Shown here piece after piece: positions 49,319 through 58,404 of a stretch of 64,000 bases of DNA. The notes under the pieces are model-generated. The model ran no database searches. It saw nothing but the letters and a program-made list of their open reading frames with translations, and was not told the DNA's origin. Source of the DNA: QHCF01 sp003244275 (GTDB lineage: Bacteria; Actinomycetota; Acidimicrobiia; Acidimicrobiales; QHCF01); the NCBI GenBank assembly GCA_036806345.1, contig DAIROT010000006.1, positions 1-64,000 on the forward strand. Direction: 5' to 3'. The position numbers were made by a program, and so were the translations under genes. The first letter of the stretch is position 1; every line of letters begins with the position of its first letter.

Positions 49319-50619
49319 CCCGCCACCCGCTCGTCACCCGACCGCCGGCTGACGTCTATCCGCAGTGGTAAGGCCACCAGCCCAACGGTACGAGCCGGGT
49401 TCATCACCTCAAAACGATCCTGGTTTTCCCGCCAGTCATAGACAGGTCCGTCGGCATGACGATGGACACCGATGATGAGATCATATGTACCGTCCAGCAG
49501 GGGAATACTATCGAAGCAGAACGCCACCTCTCCTTTCCCGTCGATAACGCCCAGCGGCTTCTCTATCGTCTCGGTATTGGCACCAAAGACCAGGTCACCC
49601 TTGACATCGTGAACAGCGATCCCGAATACCACGTCATCAACCGCCTCGGTCGCCTCATAGCTAACCCGTACGGTCAGGGGCTCATTGGGCAACAGGTATG
49701 GGCGGGTTCCGGCCTCGGGATGCTCAATGCTCACCTCCGTGATGCTCACCAGTCGTTGGGGCGGCGCCGGGGCCGCATCGGGCAACGAAACCAACCCGGC
49801 AACATCGCTACCTTGCGTACCAAACTCGCCGGCGGCTGACCGGGGGACGGCGTCCGACGACGTCTCGTCATCGGGAACCTCCTCCCCCATCGCCTGCAGG
49901 TGCTCGCGGTAGGCCCGAATGGCCTCCCCCGGGGGCCCCTCAGCCACCAGATGACCATGGTGCAACACGTACACTCGCTTGCAGATCTGTCGCACCAGAT
50001 CCGGTGAATGGGAGACAAAGACGATGGTGCGACCCTCATCCTGGAACAACCTCACCCGGTCGATGCACTTGCGCTGGAAGTTCTCGTCTCCCACGGCCAG
50101 CACCTCATCGACCAACAAGATGTCGGGCTCCATGTTCACTGCCACCGCGAAGCCCAGGCGGGTGTACATACCTGACGAGTAATATTTGACCTGATTGTCG
50201 ATAAAGTGCTCGAGTTCGGCGAAAGCAACTATGGCGTCGAACCGCTTGTCGATCTCCCGGCGGGCCATGCCCAGCAGTGAGGCATTGAGGTATATGTTGT
50301 CCCTGCCGCTGAGCTCGGGGTGGAAACCGGATCCCAGCTCAAGCATGGCTGCCAACTGTCCTCGCACCACAATGCGACCACTGGTCGGCTGGAGGATGGC
50401 GGCGACGCAGTTGAGCAGGGTGGACTTGCCGGAGCCATTGTGTCCCAGGAGACCGACGGTCTCGCCCTCCCCAACCACCATCGAGATGTCACGCAGGGCC
50501 CAGAACTCCTCGTAGGGAGTGTGCCCGAAATGGATGGCGCGTTCCTTGAGTGACGTGTACTTCTCGTGGTAAAGACGAAAACGCTTGGACACCTCCTCCA
50601 CCTCGATGACCGGCGCCAA
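49315..50619 (-). CDS. wzt: ABC transporter ATPase for polysaccharide export, with C-terminal domain
   Basis: This 434-residue ATPase powers export of a lipid-linked polysaccharide with Wzm. It has the Walker A GLLGHNGSGKSTLL, signature YYSSGMYTRLGFAVA and Walker B ILLVDEVLAVGDE. A separate beta-rich domain at about residues 290-430 (LPNEPLTVRVSYEATEAVD, SIPLLDGTYDLIIGVH) matches the Wzt C-terminal glycan-recognition type. TTG at 50619 is chosen: GAGGAG lies about 11 nt upstream, and the longer frame is only a shadow of wzm. Confidence 0.94.
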   Translation of the reverse strand: MAPVIEVEEVSKRFRLYHEKYTSLKERAIHFGHTPYEEFWALRDISMVVGEGETVGLLGHNGSGKSTLLNCVAAILQPTSGRIVVRGQLAAMLELGSGFHPELSGRDNIYLNASLLGMARREIDKRFDAIVAFAELEHFIDNQVKYYSSGMYTRLGFAVAVNMEPDILLVDEVLAVGDENFQRKCIDRVRLFQDEGRTIVFVSHSPDLVRQICKRVYVLHHGHLVAEGPPGEAIRAYREHLQAMGEEVPDDETSSDAVPRSAAGEFGTQGSDVAGLVSLPDAAPAPPQRLVSITEVSIEHPEAGTRPYLLPNEPLTVRVSYEATEAVDDVVFGIAVHDVKGDLVFGANTETIEKPLGVIDGKGEVAFCFDSIPLLDGTYDLIIGVHRHADGPVYDWRENQDRFEVMNPARTVGLVALPLRIDVSRRSGDERVAG

Positions 50620-50624
50620 CTGAC

Positions 50625-51620
50625 TCAGAGCTCCTCGGCGAAGTTGCCCTCTAGGTGGCCGAAGACAACCAGCGCTCCTATGAATAGGGCACAGGACACG
50701 GCGATGACTCCGAGCAGGATGAACAGGTACCACTCCAGACCGTAGGTCGGCAGGATTTGTACAACCTGGCTGTGGCCGTGGACGGTGCTGACTGGGCTCA
50801 CCTTTGCGTAGAGGGCCCGCTGGAAGGTCAGGACTATGGGCGTCACTGGGTTGAGGAAATAGACCCATAGCAGATGGTGCTGGCTCAGCCGACCGGCGAT
50901 CAACTGGTAAGGATATACAATGGGATTGGCCCAGAACCACGCCACCATCACCAACTCGATGAGGTGTTGGACATCGCGCAGGTACACGTTCACCGCCGAG
51001 AGAAAAACCCCGAGAGCGGAGGCCAGGATCACTACTGCCACCAGGGCGAGTATCAGCAGCGGGAGGTAGCTGAGAGCTGGGGCCACGTGGAATGCAATGA
51101 GGGATATGACCAGCACGATACCCTGAAGAAAGAAGAACACCAGGGCTGCGCCGACTGACGCCAATGCGAGTATTTCCCGCGGAAATGCGACCTTCTTGAC
51201 GATGCTGGCATTGCCCACCACCGCCGTGGTGGCTGACGACACCGCCGTCTGGAACATGTTCCAGACCAGCAGGCCACAGAGCAGATAAATCGCAAAGAGT
51301 GGGATTCCACTTCCCAGGACTATCTGGAAGACGAAGTAGTAAACCCCCAGGTACATGGCCGGATTGAGCATCGACCACATAAAGCCCAGGATGCTGTTCT
51401 TGTACTTGACCTTGAGCTCTTTGCGAACCAAGCCGACAACCAGCTCGCGGTAACGCCAGATGTCAAGGGTCCGCCGCCATACGCTGACGTCGGGGGTTAT
51501 GACCCGCATCGGCGGAGTCTTGTGGCCGCGTTTGGCGGTTCGATCACCGACGTCGGATAACGATGCACCGGTCGCCTCGGTCGCCGTTACGGCCGAGGCG
51601 GTCTGGCGACCGCTCAGCAT
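50625..51620 (-). CDS. wzm: ABC-2 type polysaccharide export permease
   Basis: This 331-residue permease has a cytoplasmic N-terminus, RELVVGLVRKELKVKYKNSILG before the first helix, then six membrane helices with LNPAMYLGVYYFVF and WFWANPIVYP. It is the first gene of the polysaccharide operon. The ATG at 51620 is preceded by AGGGAG at good spacing. Wzt follows directly. Confidence 0.93.
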   Translation of the reverse strand: MLSGRQTASAVTATEATGASLSDVGDRTAKRGHKTPPMRVITPDVSVWRRTLDIWRYRELVVGLVRKELKVKYKNSILGFMWSMLNPAMYLGVYYFVFQIVLGSGIPLFAIYLLCGLLVWNMFQTAVSSATTAVVGNASIVKKVAFPREILALASVGAALVFFFLQGIVLVISLIAFHVAPALSYLPLLILALVAVVILASALGVFLSAVNVYLRDVQHLIELVMVAWFWANPIVYPYQLIAGRLSQHHLLWVYFLNPVTPIVLTFQRALYAKVSPVSTVHGHSQVVQILPTYGLEWYLFILLGVIAVSCALFIGALVVFGHLEGNFAEEL

Positions 51621-51717
51621 GTCAACTCCCTAGCTCTGATTCGCACGTCCCGACCATGCTAGCCCGACCCGGCTGTCGCTCCCGGGGTGAATCGGTAGCG
51701 CCCCTGTGGGCCGCCAG

Positions 51718-52332
51718 TCAGGTGTCGATGCTGGCCGCCGCCGAGCGGTCGATGACCCGGTCGATGAAGCCGTATTCGCAGGCCTCCTCGGCGGTGAACC
51801 ATCGGTCGCGGTCCGAGTCAGTCTCGATTCGCTCGACCGGTTGGCCGGTGTGGAAGGAGATCCGCTCGGCCATCATCCGCTTGAGGTACACGATCTGCTC
51901 CGCCTGGATGGCGATGTCTGACGCCATACCCTGCATCTGGCCCGATGGCTGGTGCATCAAGATGCGCGAGTGGGGCAGGGCATAGCGCTTGCCGGGGGCG
52001 CCGGCGCACAGGAGAAACTGGCCCATGGATGCGGCCAGGCCGACGCAGATGGTCCCCACGTCGCAGGTCACGTACTGCATGGTGTCGTAGATGGCCAGCC
52101 CGTCGGTCACCGAGCCACCCGGCGAGTTGATGTAGAGGGCGATGTCCCGTTCCCGGTCCTCGGCGTCGAGCAGCAGCAGCTGGGCGCAGATGAGGTTGGC
52201 CGATGTCTCGTCCACCTGCGTGCCGAGGAAGACGATGCGCTCTTTGAGCAGGCGCTGAAAGATGTCCTGGGTGCGGTCGGAGCCGCCAGACTGGTTCTGT
52301 CCGGAGATGTTGAGGGCTGGAGGGCTTTCCAT
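51718..52332 (-). CDS. clpP: ATP-dependent Clp protease proteolytic subunit
   Basis: ClpP forms the barrel peptidase that works with ClpX or ClpC. The 204 residues have the serine in VGLAASMGQFLL, histidine in ALPHSRILMHQP and the aspartate in ETDSDRDRWF. The ATG at 52332 has TAGCCT 7 nt upstream. No second clpP or clpX lies nearby. Confidence 0.95.
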   Translation of the reverse strand: MESPPALNISGQNQSGGSDRTQDIFQRLLKERIVFLGTQVDETSANLICAQLLLLDAEDRERDIALYINSPGGSVTDGLAIYDTMQYVTCDVGTICVGLAASMGQFLLCAGAPGKRYALPHSRILMHQPSGQMQGMASDIAIQAEQIVYLKRMMAERISFHTGQPVERIETDSDRDRWFTAEEACEYGFIDRVIDRSAAASIDT

Positions 52333-52339
52333 ATGGGGA

Positions 52340-52345
52340 AGGCTA
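52340..52345 (-). promoter_or_regulatory. Candidate -10 for clpP (leaderless)
   Basis: TAGCCT ends 7 nt before the ATG at 52332. Confidence 0.45.
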
Positions 52346-52385
52346 GCGGTCGTTGACTGCCCGATAGTCTGAGCCGACACCCGTC

Positions 52386-52467
52386 GCGGGCGTGGCGGAA
52401 GCGGCAGACGCGCCGGGTTTAGGTCCCGGTCCCGAAAGGGATGGGAGTTCGAGTCTCCCCGCCCGCA
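52386..52467 (+). tRNA. tRNA-Leu (anticodon UAG)
   Basis: The acceptor stem GCGGGCG (52386-52392) pairs with CGCCCGC (52460-52466). The anticodon arm CCGGG-TTTAGGT-CCCGG gives anticodon TAG, and the T arm GGGAG-TTCGAGT-CTCCC and a long variable arm (class II) fit tRNA-Leu. CCA is not encoded. No integrase or attachment-site duplication is seen nearby. Confidence 0.95.
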
Positions 52468-52566
52468 CAGGCCCTCTGACCTGCCAGTGGGCCCCGACGA
52501 CCAGCGGCGCCAGAGGCGGCGGGAGGTCAGGTGGGCAGCCCGCGTCAACCATTGCGAGACGACAGG

Positions 52567-52572
52567 TACGCT
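52567..52572 (+). promoter_or_regulatory. Candidate -10 for the GT39-like gene (leaderless)
   Basis: TACGCT ends 6 nt before the GTG at 52579. Confidence 0.4.
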
Positions 52573-52578
52573 GCGGCG

Positions 52579-54090
52579 GTGGACGCCACGGCTTGGCGGC
52601 GAGTCGCCGAGAGCCAGCGGCCTGCTGAAGAACCAGTTCCGCGGTTTTGGTATTGGGTGTTGCTGGCCTGCGTTGCGTGCCTGGGTGTCTTCCTTGCCTT
52701 TTGGCACCTCGGGGTGGCGAGCTGGAACACCGACGAGCTGGTCTATGCCCGGGCTGGGCTGGCCTACGTACACGGTCACTTCGGTGCCAACCAGGAGCAT
52801 CCCTTCTTGGCCAAGGACATCATGGGCCTTTCACAACTGGTCATGGGGGCTGGTCAGGTGGCTGCCCGCGTGCCCGCCGCCCTAGCGGGCCTGCTCACCG
52901 GAGTGGTGCTCTGGGACTTCACCCGACGGTTGAGCGGATGGTGGACCGCCCTGGTCGCCCTCGCCCTGTGGCTGCTCTTACCCCACGCGGCGTGGTTCGT
53001 CGGCTACCAGCTTGACGTTGCGGACCTCGCCCGCTACGGGATGCTCGACGTCATCACCGCTCTGTTCATGATGACAGCAGTGGCGATGGGCTGGAAGTGG
53101 GCAGTCTCGGGAAGCTGGCGTTGGGCCCTGGGCACTGGCGCGGCAGTGGGTCTGGCTGCGGCCAGCAAGGCGCCCGGGGTGTTGGTCCTGCCGGTGGTCC
53201 TGGTGGCTGGAGTGGCTGGGATGGCCGCAACCGGACGCTGGCCCCGCGCAATTTTTCAGGGAGCCGCCACCTCCCTGGTGGCCACCGCCACCGTCTTGGC
53301 CACTTACCTTCCGGCCGGACCGGCCCAAGCGGCAGCAGCCATCAGCTACATGTGGCGCTTCCAGTCGGCCCACGGTGCCGCCGGACACCCGGTCATCGTG
53401 GCCAGCACCCTTTACCGCCACCCCCCTTGGTGGTCCCACCTTTACTGGCAGACCCAAAATTACGGTGTTGCCGTCACAGCCATCGGTGCGTTGGCCATAC
53501 TGGCCGCTGTGGTGTTGGGGCACCGCCCGATCCATTTCTATTTGCTGGCCGCGGCCGTCGTGCCCTGGGCTTATCTGTCATTCCTGGTGGGTTTCGCCCT
53601 TCCTCACTACTACTACCTCTACCAGGCCCCACTGGCCGTTCTGGTGGCCATGGGCCTGACTGAGCTGCTCCACCGCGCTCACGGCTTACGCACAGTTACG
53701 GGGAGAGGGGCGCTGACCGCCGTTGGCTTTGGGGGACTGACGCTCTTGGCTCTACCCTTTGCCGCTCTGACCGAACGGTTCATCGCCACCGTGGCCACCC
53801 TGCAGCCGTCCGACTATGCAGCCGCGGCTCAGATCATAAGCAACCGCCCAGAGTCTGACGGGACTGTTGCCGTCGCCGGTTACTCCAACGTGGAGGCGGC
53901 CTACCTGCCGCGGCACTCGGTCATCGACGCCAGAGTGCTGACAGGCCCGGTTACCGCCATCCTGGTCGACCCGCTCGTGACTCGGAGTCTGTTCCATTAC
54001 GCCGGCCTTGACACCTACCTGGCCAGACACAGCTCGCAGATGACGACCCAACACGTCGACCGCCTGACCCTTTACCTGACTCGTAGATGA
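52579..54090 (+). CDS. GT39-like membrane glycosyltransferase
   Basis: This 503-residue protein has about eleven membrane helices and the GT39/ArnT-type first loop WNTDELVYARAGL with the acidic pair, followed by EHPFLAKDIMGL. It would transfer a sugar from a polyprenyl-phosphate donor outside the membrane. The acceptor is unknown. GTG 52579 is favoured by TACGCT 6 nt upstream; GTG 52531 is also open. It overlaps the next gene by 4 nt. Confidence 0.83.
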   Translation: MDATAWRRVAESQRPAEEPVPRFWYWVLLACVACLGVFLAFWHLGVASWNTDELVYARAGLAYVHGHFGANQEHPFLAKDIMGLSQLVMGAGQVAARVPAALAGLLTGVVLWDFTRRLSGWWTALVALALWLLLPHAAWFVGYQLDVADLARYGMLDVITALFMMTAVAMGWKWAVSGSWRWALGTGAAVGLAAASKAPGVLVLPVVLVAGVAGMAATGRWPRAIFQGAATSLVATATVLATYLPAGPAQAAAAISYMWRFQSAHGAAGHPVIVASTLYRHPPWWSHLYWQTQNYGVAVTAIGALAILAAVVLGHRPIHFYLLAAAVVPWAYLSFLVGFALPHYYYLYQAPLAVLVAMGLTELLHRAHGLRTVTGRGALTAVGFGGLTLLALPFAALTERFIATVATLQPSDYAAAAQIISNRPESDGTVAVAGYSNVEAAYLPRHSVIDARVLTGPVTAILVDPLVTRSLFHYAGLDTYLARHSSQMTTQHVDRLTLYLTRR

Positions 54091-55931
54091 CGGGCACAGC
54101 CGAGACCACGCCCACCGAAGCAGCACCTGGCGGCTCGGCAGGTTTCACGGCCGGAGCCGACGCCAACAGCCCGAGTCAGCTCTCTCGGAGTCGCAGGGCC
54201 CGCTTGGTGGGTCTCCTCGCCTATCTGGGACTCGTCATGGCCGGAACCGTCGTCGTCATCAGGCCATCCTCTCTCGCCTGGTCAGGTGGGTTCATCGCCG
54301 GCCACTACGCCCAGGGCGCCCCCCCATACGGCGACCATCTCCAGACTTCGTACTATCTGTGGTTGTGGGCCCATGCTCTTACCAGCCTGGCCCACGTCCC
54401 CTGGACTGACCCGTACCAGTTCATTGGTCTCGGCCACCAACTCCCGCAACCGTTTGGCTGGCCGCTGATCCTGGTCTCAGTACCAGTAGACCTCATAGCA
54501 GGACCGGTCGCCGCCTACAACGCCTTGGTCCTGTTGGCTTTCCCAGCCTGCGCGGCAGCAACCTACGCTCTGGCTCGCTCGCTGGGGCTGTCGCCTCCGG
54601 CCGGTGCGGTCGCCGGCTTTGCGTTTGCGTTTGAACCCTTTCGAGTCCTCCAGGGCACGGGCCACATCAATGCCCTGTTGGCTCCTCTGCTGCCTCTCCT
54701 GGTCCTCTGCGCCGAGCTCGCCCTGCGCCGTCAGGGCCGGCGGTCCCAGGTGGCGGCCTGGGGATGCGCAGTCACCTTCGTGTCGATCATGGCGTCCGCA
54801 GAGCTCCAGCTGGCCGTGTACGCCGCCTTCCTCCTTATCGGCTGGGTGATCCTGAGAGCCCCCGGACTGTCTCGTCAGCACCTTCGCACCTTGGTCTGGC
54901 CGTTGGCCGCCATGCTGATCGGCGCTCTGGCCGTGGCCGTGGTGGACGTCGTGTACGTCCTGGGGCCGAGCGCCACTGCCAACGGTCAGTCGGCCGCCAT
55001 GGCCGCCGCTTACGCTCCCGGCGTGAGAAGCCTGCTGTCCGCCAAGGTGCCTCCCCAAGGGGAGCGCTACATCTATCCCGGCGTGGTCATCGCGTCGCTG
55101 GCCGGGGTGGGACTAGTTTGGTCTATATGCCGAGGCGGCAAGCGACTCCTGGCAGTGGGACTGCTGCTGGGCCTTGGGATCGTCGCCTTTGTGGCCATCG
55201 GGCCCAGTCTGACGAAGTACCCAGCCATCCAGCAGGCAGCACGGGCGATACCCCCACTGAGCTATATCCGGGTGCCGGGCCGAATCGACATTGCGGCCGG
55301 CGTCATCTTGGCCGTGCTGGCGGCCATGGGGATCCAGGCCTTCCGCCCGCCCACCCTTCGGGTCCTGGTCGCCGTTGTCGCGCTGGTGGGCATCATCGCC
55401 GAGCTACCGGCCGGCTTCTACAGCTTCAACCCCGTGCCACCGCCTCTGGCGGGCGTACCGGCCCGGTCCGTAGTTCTCGACCTGCCCCCATTTGCTCCTA
55501 CCGATGCGCGAGCCTCCAACTACGGCTACGAGGCAGTGGGCCACCCCATCCAAATCGCCGGTGGCTACTCTCCCTTCGCAACGCCGGCCATCATCGCGGC
55601 CGTGAGCGACCTCACAGGAATAGCTGGCGTGCCGGTCGACTCCTGTCTGTGGGCCAGGCTCGTCTCCCGACACTCGATCGAGTACGTGGCTGTTCATACC
55701 GGTCTCTACGACATCTCCACGGACGTATGGCACACCACGGGGGAGGCGCTTGTGGCTGCCCTGGGCCAGATGGCTGGCTTCACCCGGGTTGGCCAGGCCG
55801 GACCGGGAGGCATCGTCACCTTCAGGGTGGACAGGGCGTCGCTGGCCTGCCCGGTCTCACCAGCCAACCTGGTCACCCAGGGTCACTCCGGCCGACTTCC
55901 TGTGCTGGCCCCACCCCGGGGGACTCCTTGA
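54087..55931 (+). CDS. Large multi-pass membrane protein, GT-C/YfhO-like
   Basis: This 614-residue protein has about twelve helices and an outer C-terminal region. The segments AGAVAGFAFAFEPFRVLQGTGHINAL and LSYIRVPGRIDIAAGVIL resemble those in the protein at 56376 (VGGLLYGFSPYMVNQGLGHIHL, LLAVRFMLYVDLFIGLVL), so the two are distant relatives. A role in glycan transfer is likely but unproven. The ATG overlaps the upstream stop (ATGA). Confidence 0.72.
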   Translation: MTGTAETTPTEAAPGGSAGFTAGADANSPSQLSRSRRARLVGLLAYLGLVMAGTVVVIRPSSLAWSGGFIAGHYAQGAPPYGDHLQTSYYLWLWAHALTSLAHVPWTDPYQFIGLGHQLPQPFGWPLILVSVPVDLIAGPVAAYNALVLLAFPACAAATYALARSLGLSPPAGAVAGFAFAFEPFRVLQGTGHINALLAPLLPLLVLCAELALRRQGRRSQVAAWGCAVTFVSIMASAELQLAVYAAFLLIGWVILRAPGLSRQHLRTLVWPLAAMLIGALAVAVVDVVYVLGPSATANGQSAAMAAAYAPGVRSLLSAKVPPQGERYIYPGVVIASLAGVGLVWSICRGGKRLLAVGLLLGLGIVAFVAIGPSLTKYPAIQQAARAIPPLSYIRVPGRIDIAAGVILAVLAAMGIQAFRPPTLRVLVAVVALVGIIAELPAGFYSFNPVPPPLAGVPARSVVLDLPPFAPTDARASNYGYEAVGHPIQIAGGYSPFATPAIIAAVSDLTGIAGVPVDSCLWARLVSRHSIEYVAVHTGLYDISTDVWHTTGEALVAALGQMAGFTRVGQAGPGGIVTFRVDRASLACPVSPANLVTQGHSGRLPVLAPPRGTP

Positions 55932-55946
55932 CGGGCTCAGCTCAAC

Positions 55947-56342
55947 TCAGTAGTCGTCCGCTCCGGTGCGGCGCTGGCGCTTGCGATCGCCCTGGCGACG
56001 CTTGGAGTCGAGGCGCCGGACCTGCGACCCACGGGTGGCCCTGGTGGGACGGCGCTCCCGCTTGACCTGCAACCCTACTGCCAAGCGATCGGCGAGTCGA
56101 TCGAGGGCGATCTGGCGGTTGCGAGCCTGCGACCGCTCGTCGGAGGCAACCACCCGCACCACCGGACCCAGTCGGTCCAACAGGCGCGCCTTCTGCCGGG
56201 GCCCGAGCGATGACGATGCAGCGACCTCGAAGCGGAGCTCGACGCGAGTGTTCGCCGTGTTGGCGTGCTGGCCACCCGGCCCTCCAGACCCCGTGAAACG
56301 CCACTCCAGCTCCGACAGGCTGATGGCACAGTGGCGGGCCAC
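55947..56342 (-). CDS. arfB: ArfB/YaeJ-like peptidyl-tRNA hydrolase
   Basis: This 131-residue protein carries the GGQ motif in TGSGGPGGQHANTANTRVEL, used to release peptides from stalled ribosomes, and a basic C-terminal tail (RRLDSKRRQGDRKRQRR) that would sit in the empty mRNA channel. It lies between two GT-C-like genes, convergent with one, with no functional link apparent. Confidence 0.9.
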   Translation of the reverse strand: MARHCAISLSELEWRFTGSGGPGGQHANTANTRVELRFEVAASSSLGPRQKARLLDRLGPVVRVVASDERSQARNRQIALDRLADRLAVGLQVKRERRPTRATRGSQVRRLDSKRRQGDRKRQRRTGADDY

Positions 56343-56375
56343 CTGCAGGAAACCGGGACGGCCGATCCGACAAGG

Positions 56376-58259
56376 CTACCGTGCCCCGCCGATCCCAGGA
56401 GGGACCGAGCCGGGCCCTGTCAGATGCTCTCCGGGCGCGGCCGGGCAGTCGGTCCAGACGGCAACGCCGTCGTGCCAGGTCGGGGGCTCGCCGAGCACCC
56501 GGCGGAACAGTTCCACAGCCCTATTTGGCGCTGCTCCTTCACGTGCAACCACTACTGCCCAGGTATTCCACCTCTCTAAGTCTGCTCTGGCCTGGGTAAT
56601 AAGGCTGGCGGACAAGGCGGGGGGGGGTTCACCGGTGTAATAGTCGGTGAGCAAGGCCTGGAGGGTGGTGGGGTTGGGGAGGACCGTAACCCGTCCTCCG
56701 GGACCCGGCGTTTGGAAGTCACCATCCGGTATCCGGTAACGCAGGTTCGCCTGGGCCTGCCATAGTAGGGGACTGTACGGAGTGGGCCCGAACGGGTAAG
56801 TCACCACGACACTGCCGGCAGGAACTACGCGAACGTCGTTGGAGACAAACCACCTCGGCACCTCCTCCCGTTGGGTTGAATAGGGCCACCTGGGAACGAG
56901 GGGAACCAAAGCTGCCATGCCGACAAGAGTGGCTACTGCTCCGGCCCTGAGCCCTCCCTTTAACGCCCCGAAACCTACAGACTGGATGCGGTCAATGCCA
57001 ACGGCCAAGACGAGACCGATGAACAGGTCGACGTAGAGCATGAACCGTACCGCCAAGAGGCTCTGCAGCAATGGTAGATGCTGAAAGATGGTAAAGGGCA
57101 ATCGAATCCCTGTCCTCCTTGTCCCAACGTCAAGCCGGGCACCGAGAGCTATCACGAACGCAATAGCCGCCATCGCCAGTCCGAAGCAGACCAGTCGCTC
57201 TCGCCGGAACCGGAGACCCACCAAGGCGAGCACCATTAGAAGAGGAATACCAAGATACGTGCCGTTTTCAACGATGTCGGCGATTCCAAACCACTTGGCA
57301 GAAGTCATCGACGAACGAGCCGTGCTGAACACCATGGTTCCAGGCGCAACGATTGGACCTCCCATGTTCGCCGAGTAGATGGCTCCATTCGGCTGTGCTG
57401 GCCCATTGATGTGCTGGGGCCCGGCCACCAGCACGTAAAGCGGGACGGCGAGTATCACAACGGCCACCACTCCGGCTACCAACAGGGAGACGCTGGCGCG
57501 CCGCATACAGGAGCCACTTAAGCGACGAACGCCAAGGAGTATCACCACCCCGATAGCAGCCATGATGGCGGTACTGGCCAGGACTTCAGTGGAGGTGAAG
57601 AACTGGGCGACAACCAATAGTCCCAGGATGATCCCACACGGGATAGGCGGTCTCCGTTGACGGACCAGCACCTCGTCCAGGACAAGCATTAACAGGGGAG
57701 GAAAGGCTACCAGCGTGAGATGGATATGGCCGAGACCCTGGTTCACCATGTAGGGCGAGAAGCCGTACAAAAGGCCGCCTACAAAGGCGGCCGGAGGCCA
57801 AGGGGCGTAACGGCGCAGGACGAAGAAGGCAGCGGTGGCCGATCCGGCGAAGGCCAGGGTGGCGAGAAGGTTGAAGCTAACCAGAGGACCAAGGGCCAGG
57901 GTGACGGGGGCTACCAGGAGGGCCGGCAGCATCATGCTGGCGTTGTCCATCAGGTTGACACCGTGTGGGTAATTGGCCCAGGTGCTTAGCAAAGGGTTGT
58001 GGCCGTGGAGGATTGCGAAGGGAGTCCAGGCCAGGAACCAGCTGTTGAGGGCGATATCGCCGCACCCTCCGCACAACGATGTCCGCGCTGCTCCTCTGGA
58101 CCACGACCCCCAGTAGGCAAAGACCGCCAGGGCGAGGTAGCAGGCGATTGCGCCGACCGCCCATTTAGCGGTCACGCGGCGGCGGTGTCGGTGCGCCGCC
58201 CTTTCCGAGTCCTGATCGGGGCCGACTGTGGTCATGCTGCTCATGGCGTTCCGAATCAC
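56376..58259 (-). CDS. Large multi-pass membrane protein, GT-C/YfhO-like
   Basis: This 627-residue protein has about twelve helices; the first outer loop has GGCGDIALNSWFLAWTPFAI and NPLLSTWANYPHGVN. A C-terminal outer domain of about 170 residues follows. It is related in layout to the 54087 protein. Start codons GTG 58259 and ATG 58244 are both possible. It may act on the same surface glycans as the neighbouring genes. Confidence 0.72.
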   Translation of the reverse strand: MIRNAMSSMTTVGPDQDSERAAHRHRRRVTAKWAVGAIACYLALAVFAYWGSWSRGAARTSLCGGCGDIALNSWFLAWTPFAILHGHNPLLSTWANYPHGVNLMDNASMMLPALLVAPVTLALGPLVSFNLLATLAFAGSATAAFFVLRRYAPWPPAAFVGGLLYGFSPYMVNQGLGHIHLTLVAFPPLLMLVLDEVLVRQRRPPIPCGIILGLLVVAQFFTSTEVLASTAIMAAIGVVILLGVRRLSGSCMRRASVSLLVAGVVAVVILAVPLYVLVAGPQHINGPAQPNGAIYSANMGGPIVAPGTMVFSTARSSMTSAKWFGIADIVENGTYLGIPLLMVLALVGLRFRRERLVCFGLAMAAIAFVIALGARLDVGTRRTGIRLPFTIFQHLPLLQSLLAVRFMLYVDLFIGLVLAVGIDRIQSVGFGALKGGLRAGAVATLVGMAALVPLVPRWPYSTQREEVPRWFVSNDVRVVPAGSVVVTYPFGPTPYSPLLWQAQANLRYRIPDGDFQTPGPGGRVTVLPNPTTLQALLTDYYTGEPPPALSASLITQARADLERWNTWAVVVAREGAAPNRAVELFRRVLGEPPTWHDGVAVWTDCPAAPGEHLTGPGSVPPGIGGAR

Positions 58260-58404
58260 TCAGTAGTTCAGTAACGCCAGTACCGCAGCTGGGGCCGCTG
58301 ACTCACGGCCGCCCAAACTAACCCAACCTCATCACCACGGCACAGACGACCAAAATCCTTGCCTCATGCAGCTGGGATCTTGACCCACTTGGCGAGCGAA
58401 ATGA

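Noticed and set aside
50620..51378. Extended N-terminus for the Wzt ATPase
   Set aside because: The extension lies in another frame of wzm and has no ATPase similarity; TTG 50619 gives the normal start.
52386..52467. tRNA-Leu as an integration site of a mobile element
   Set aside because: No integrase and no repeat of the tRNA 3' end is seen on either side.
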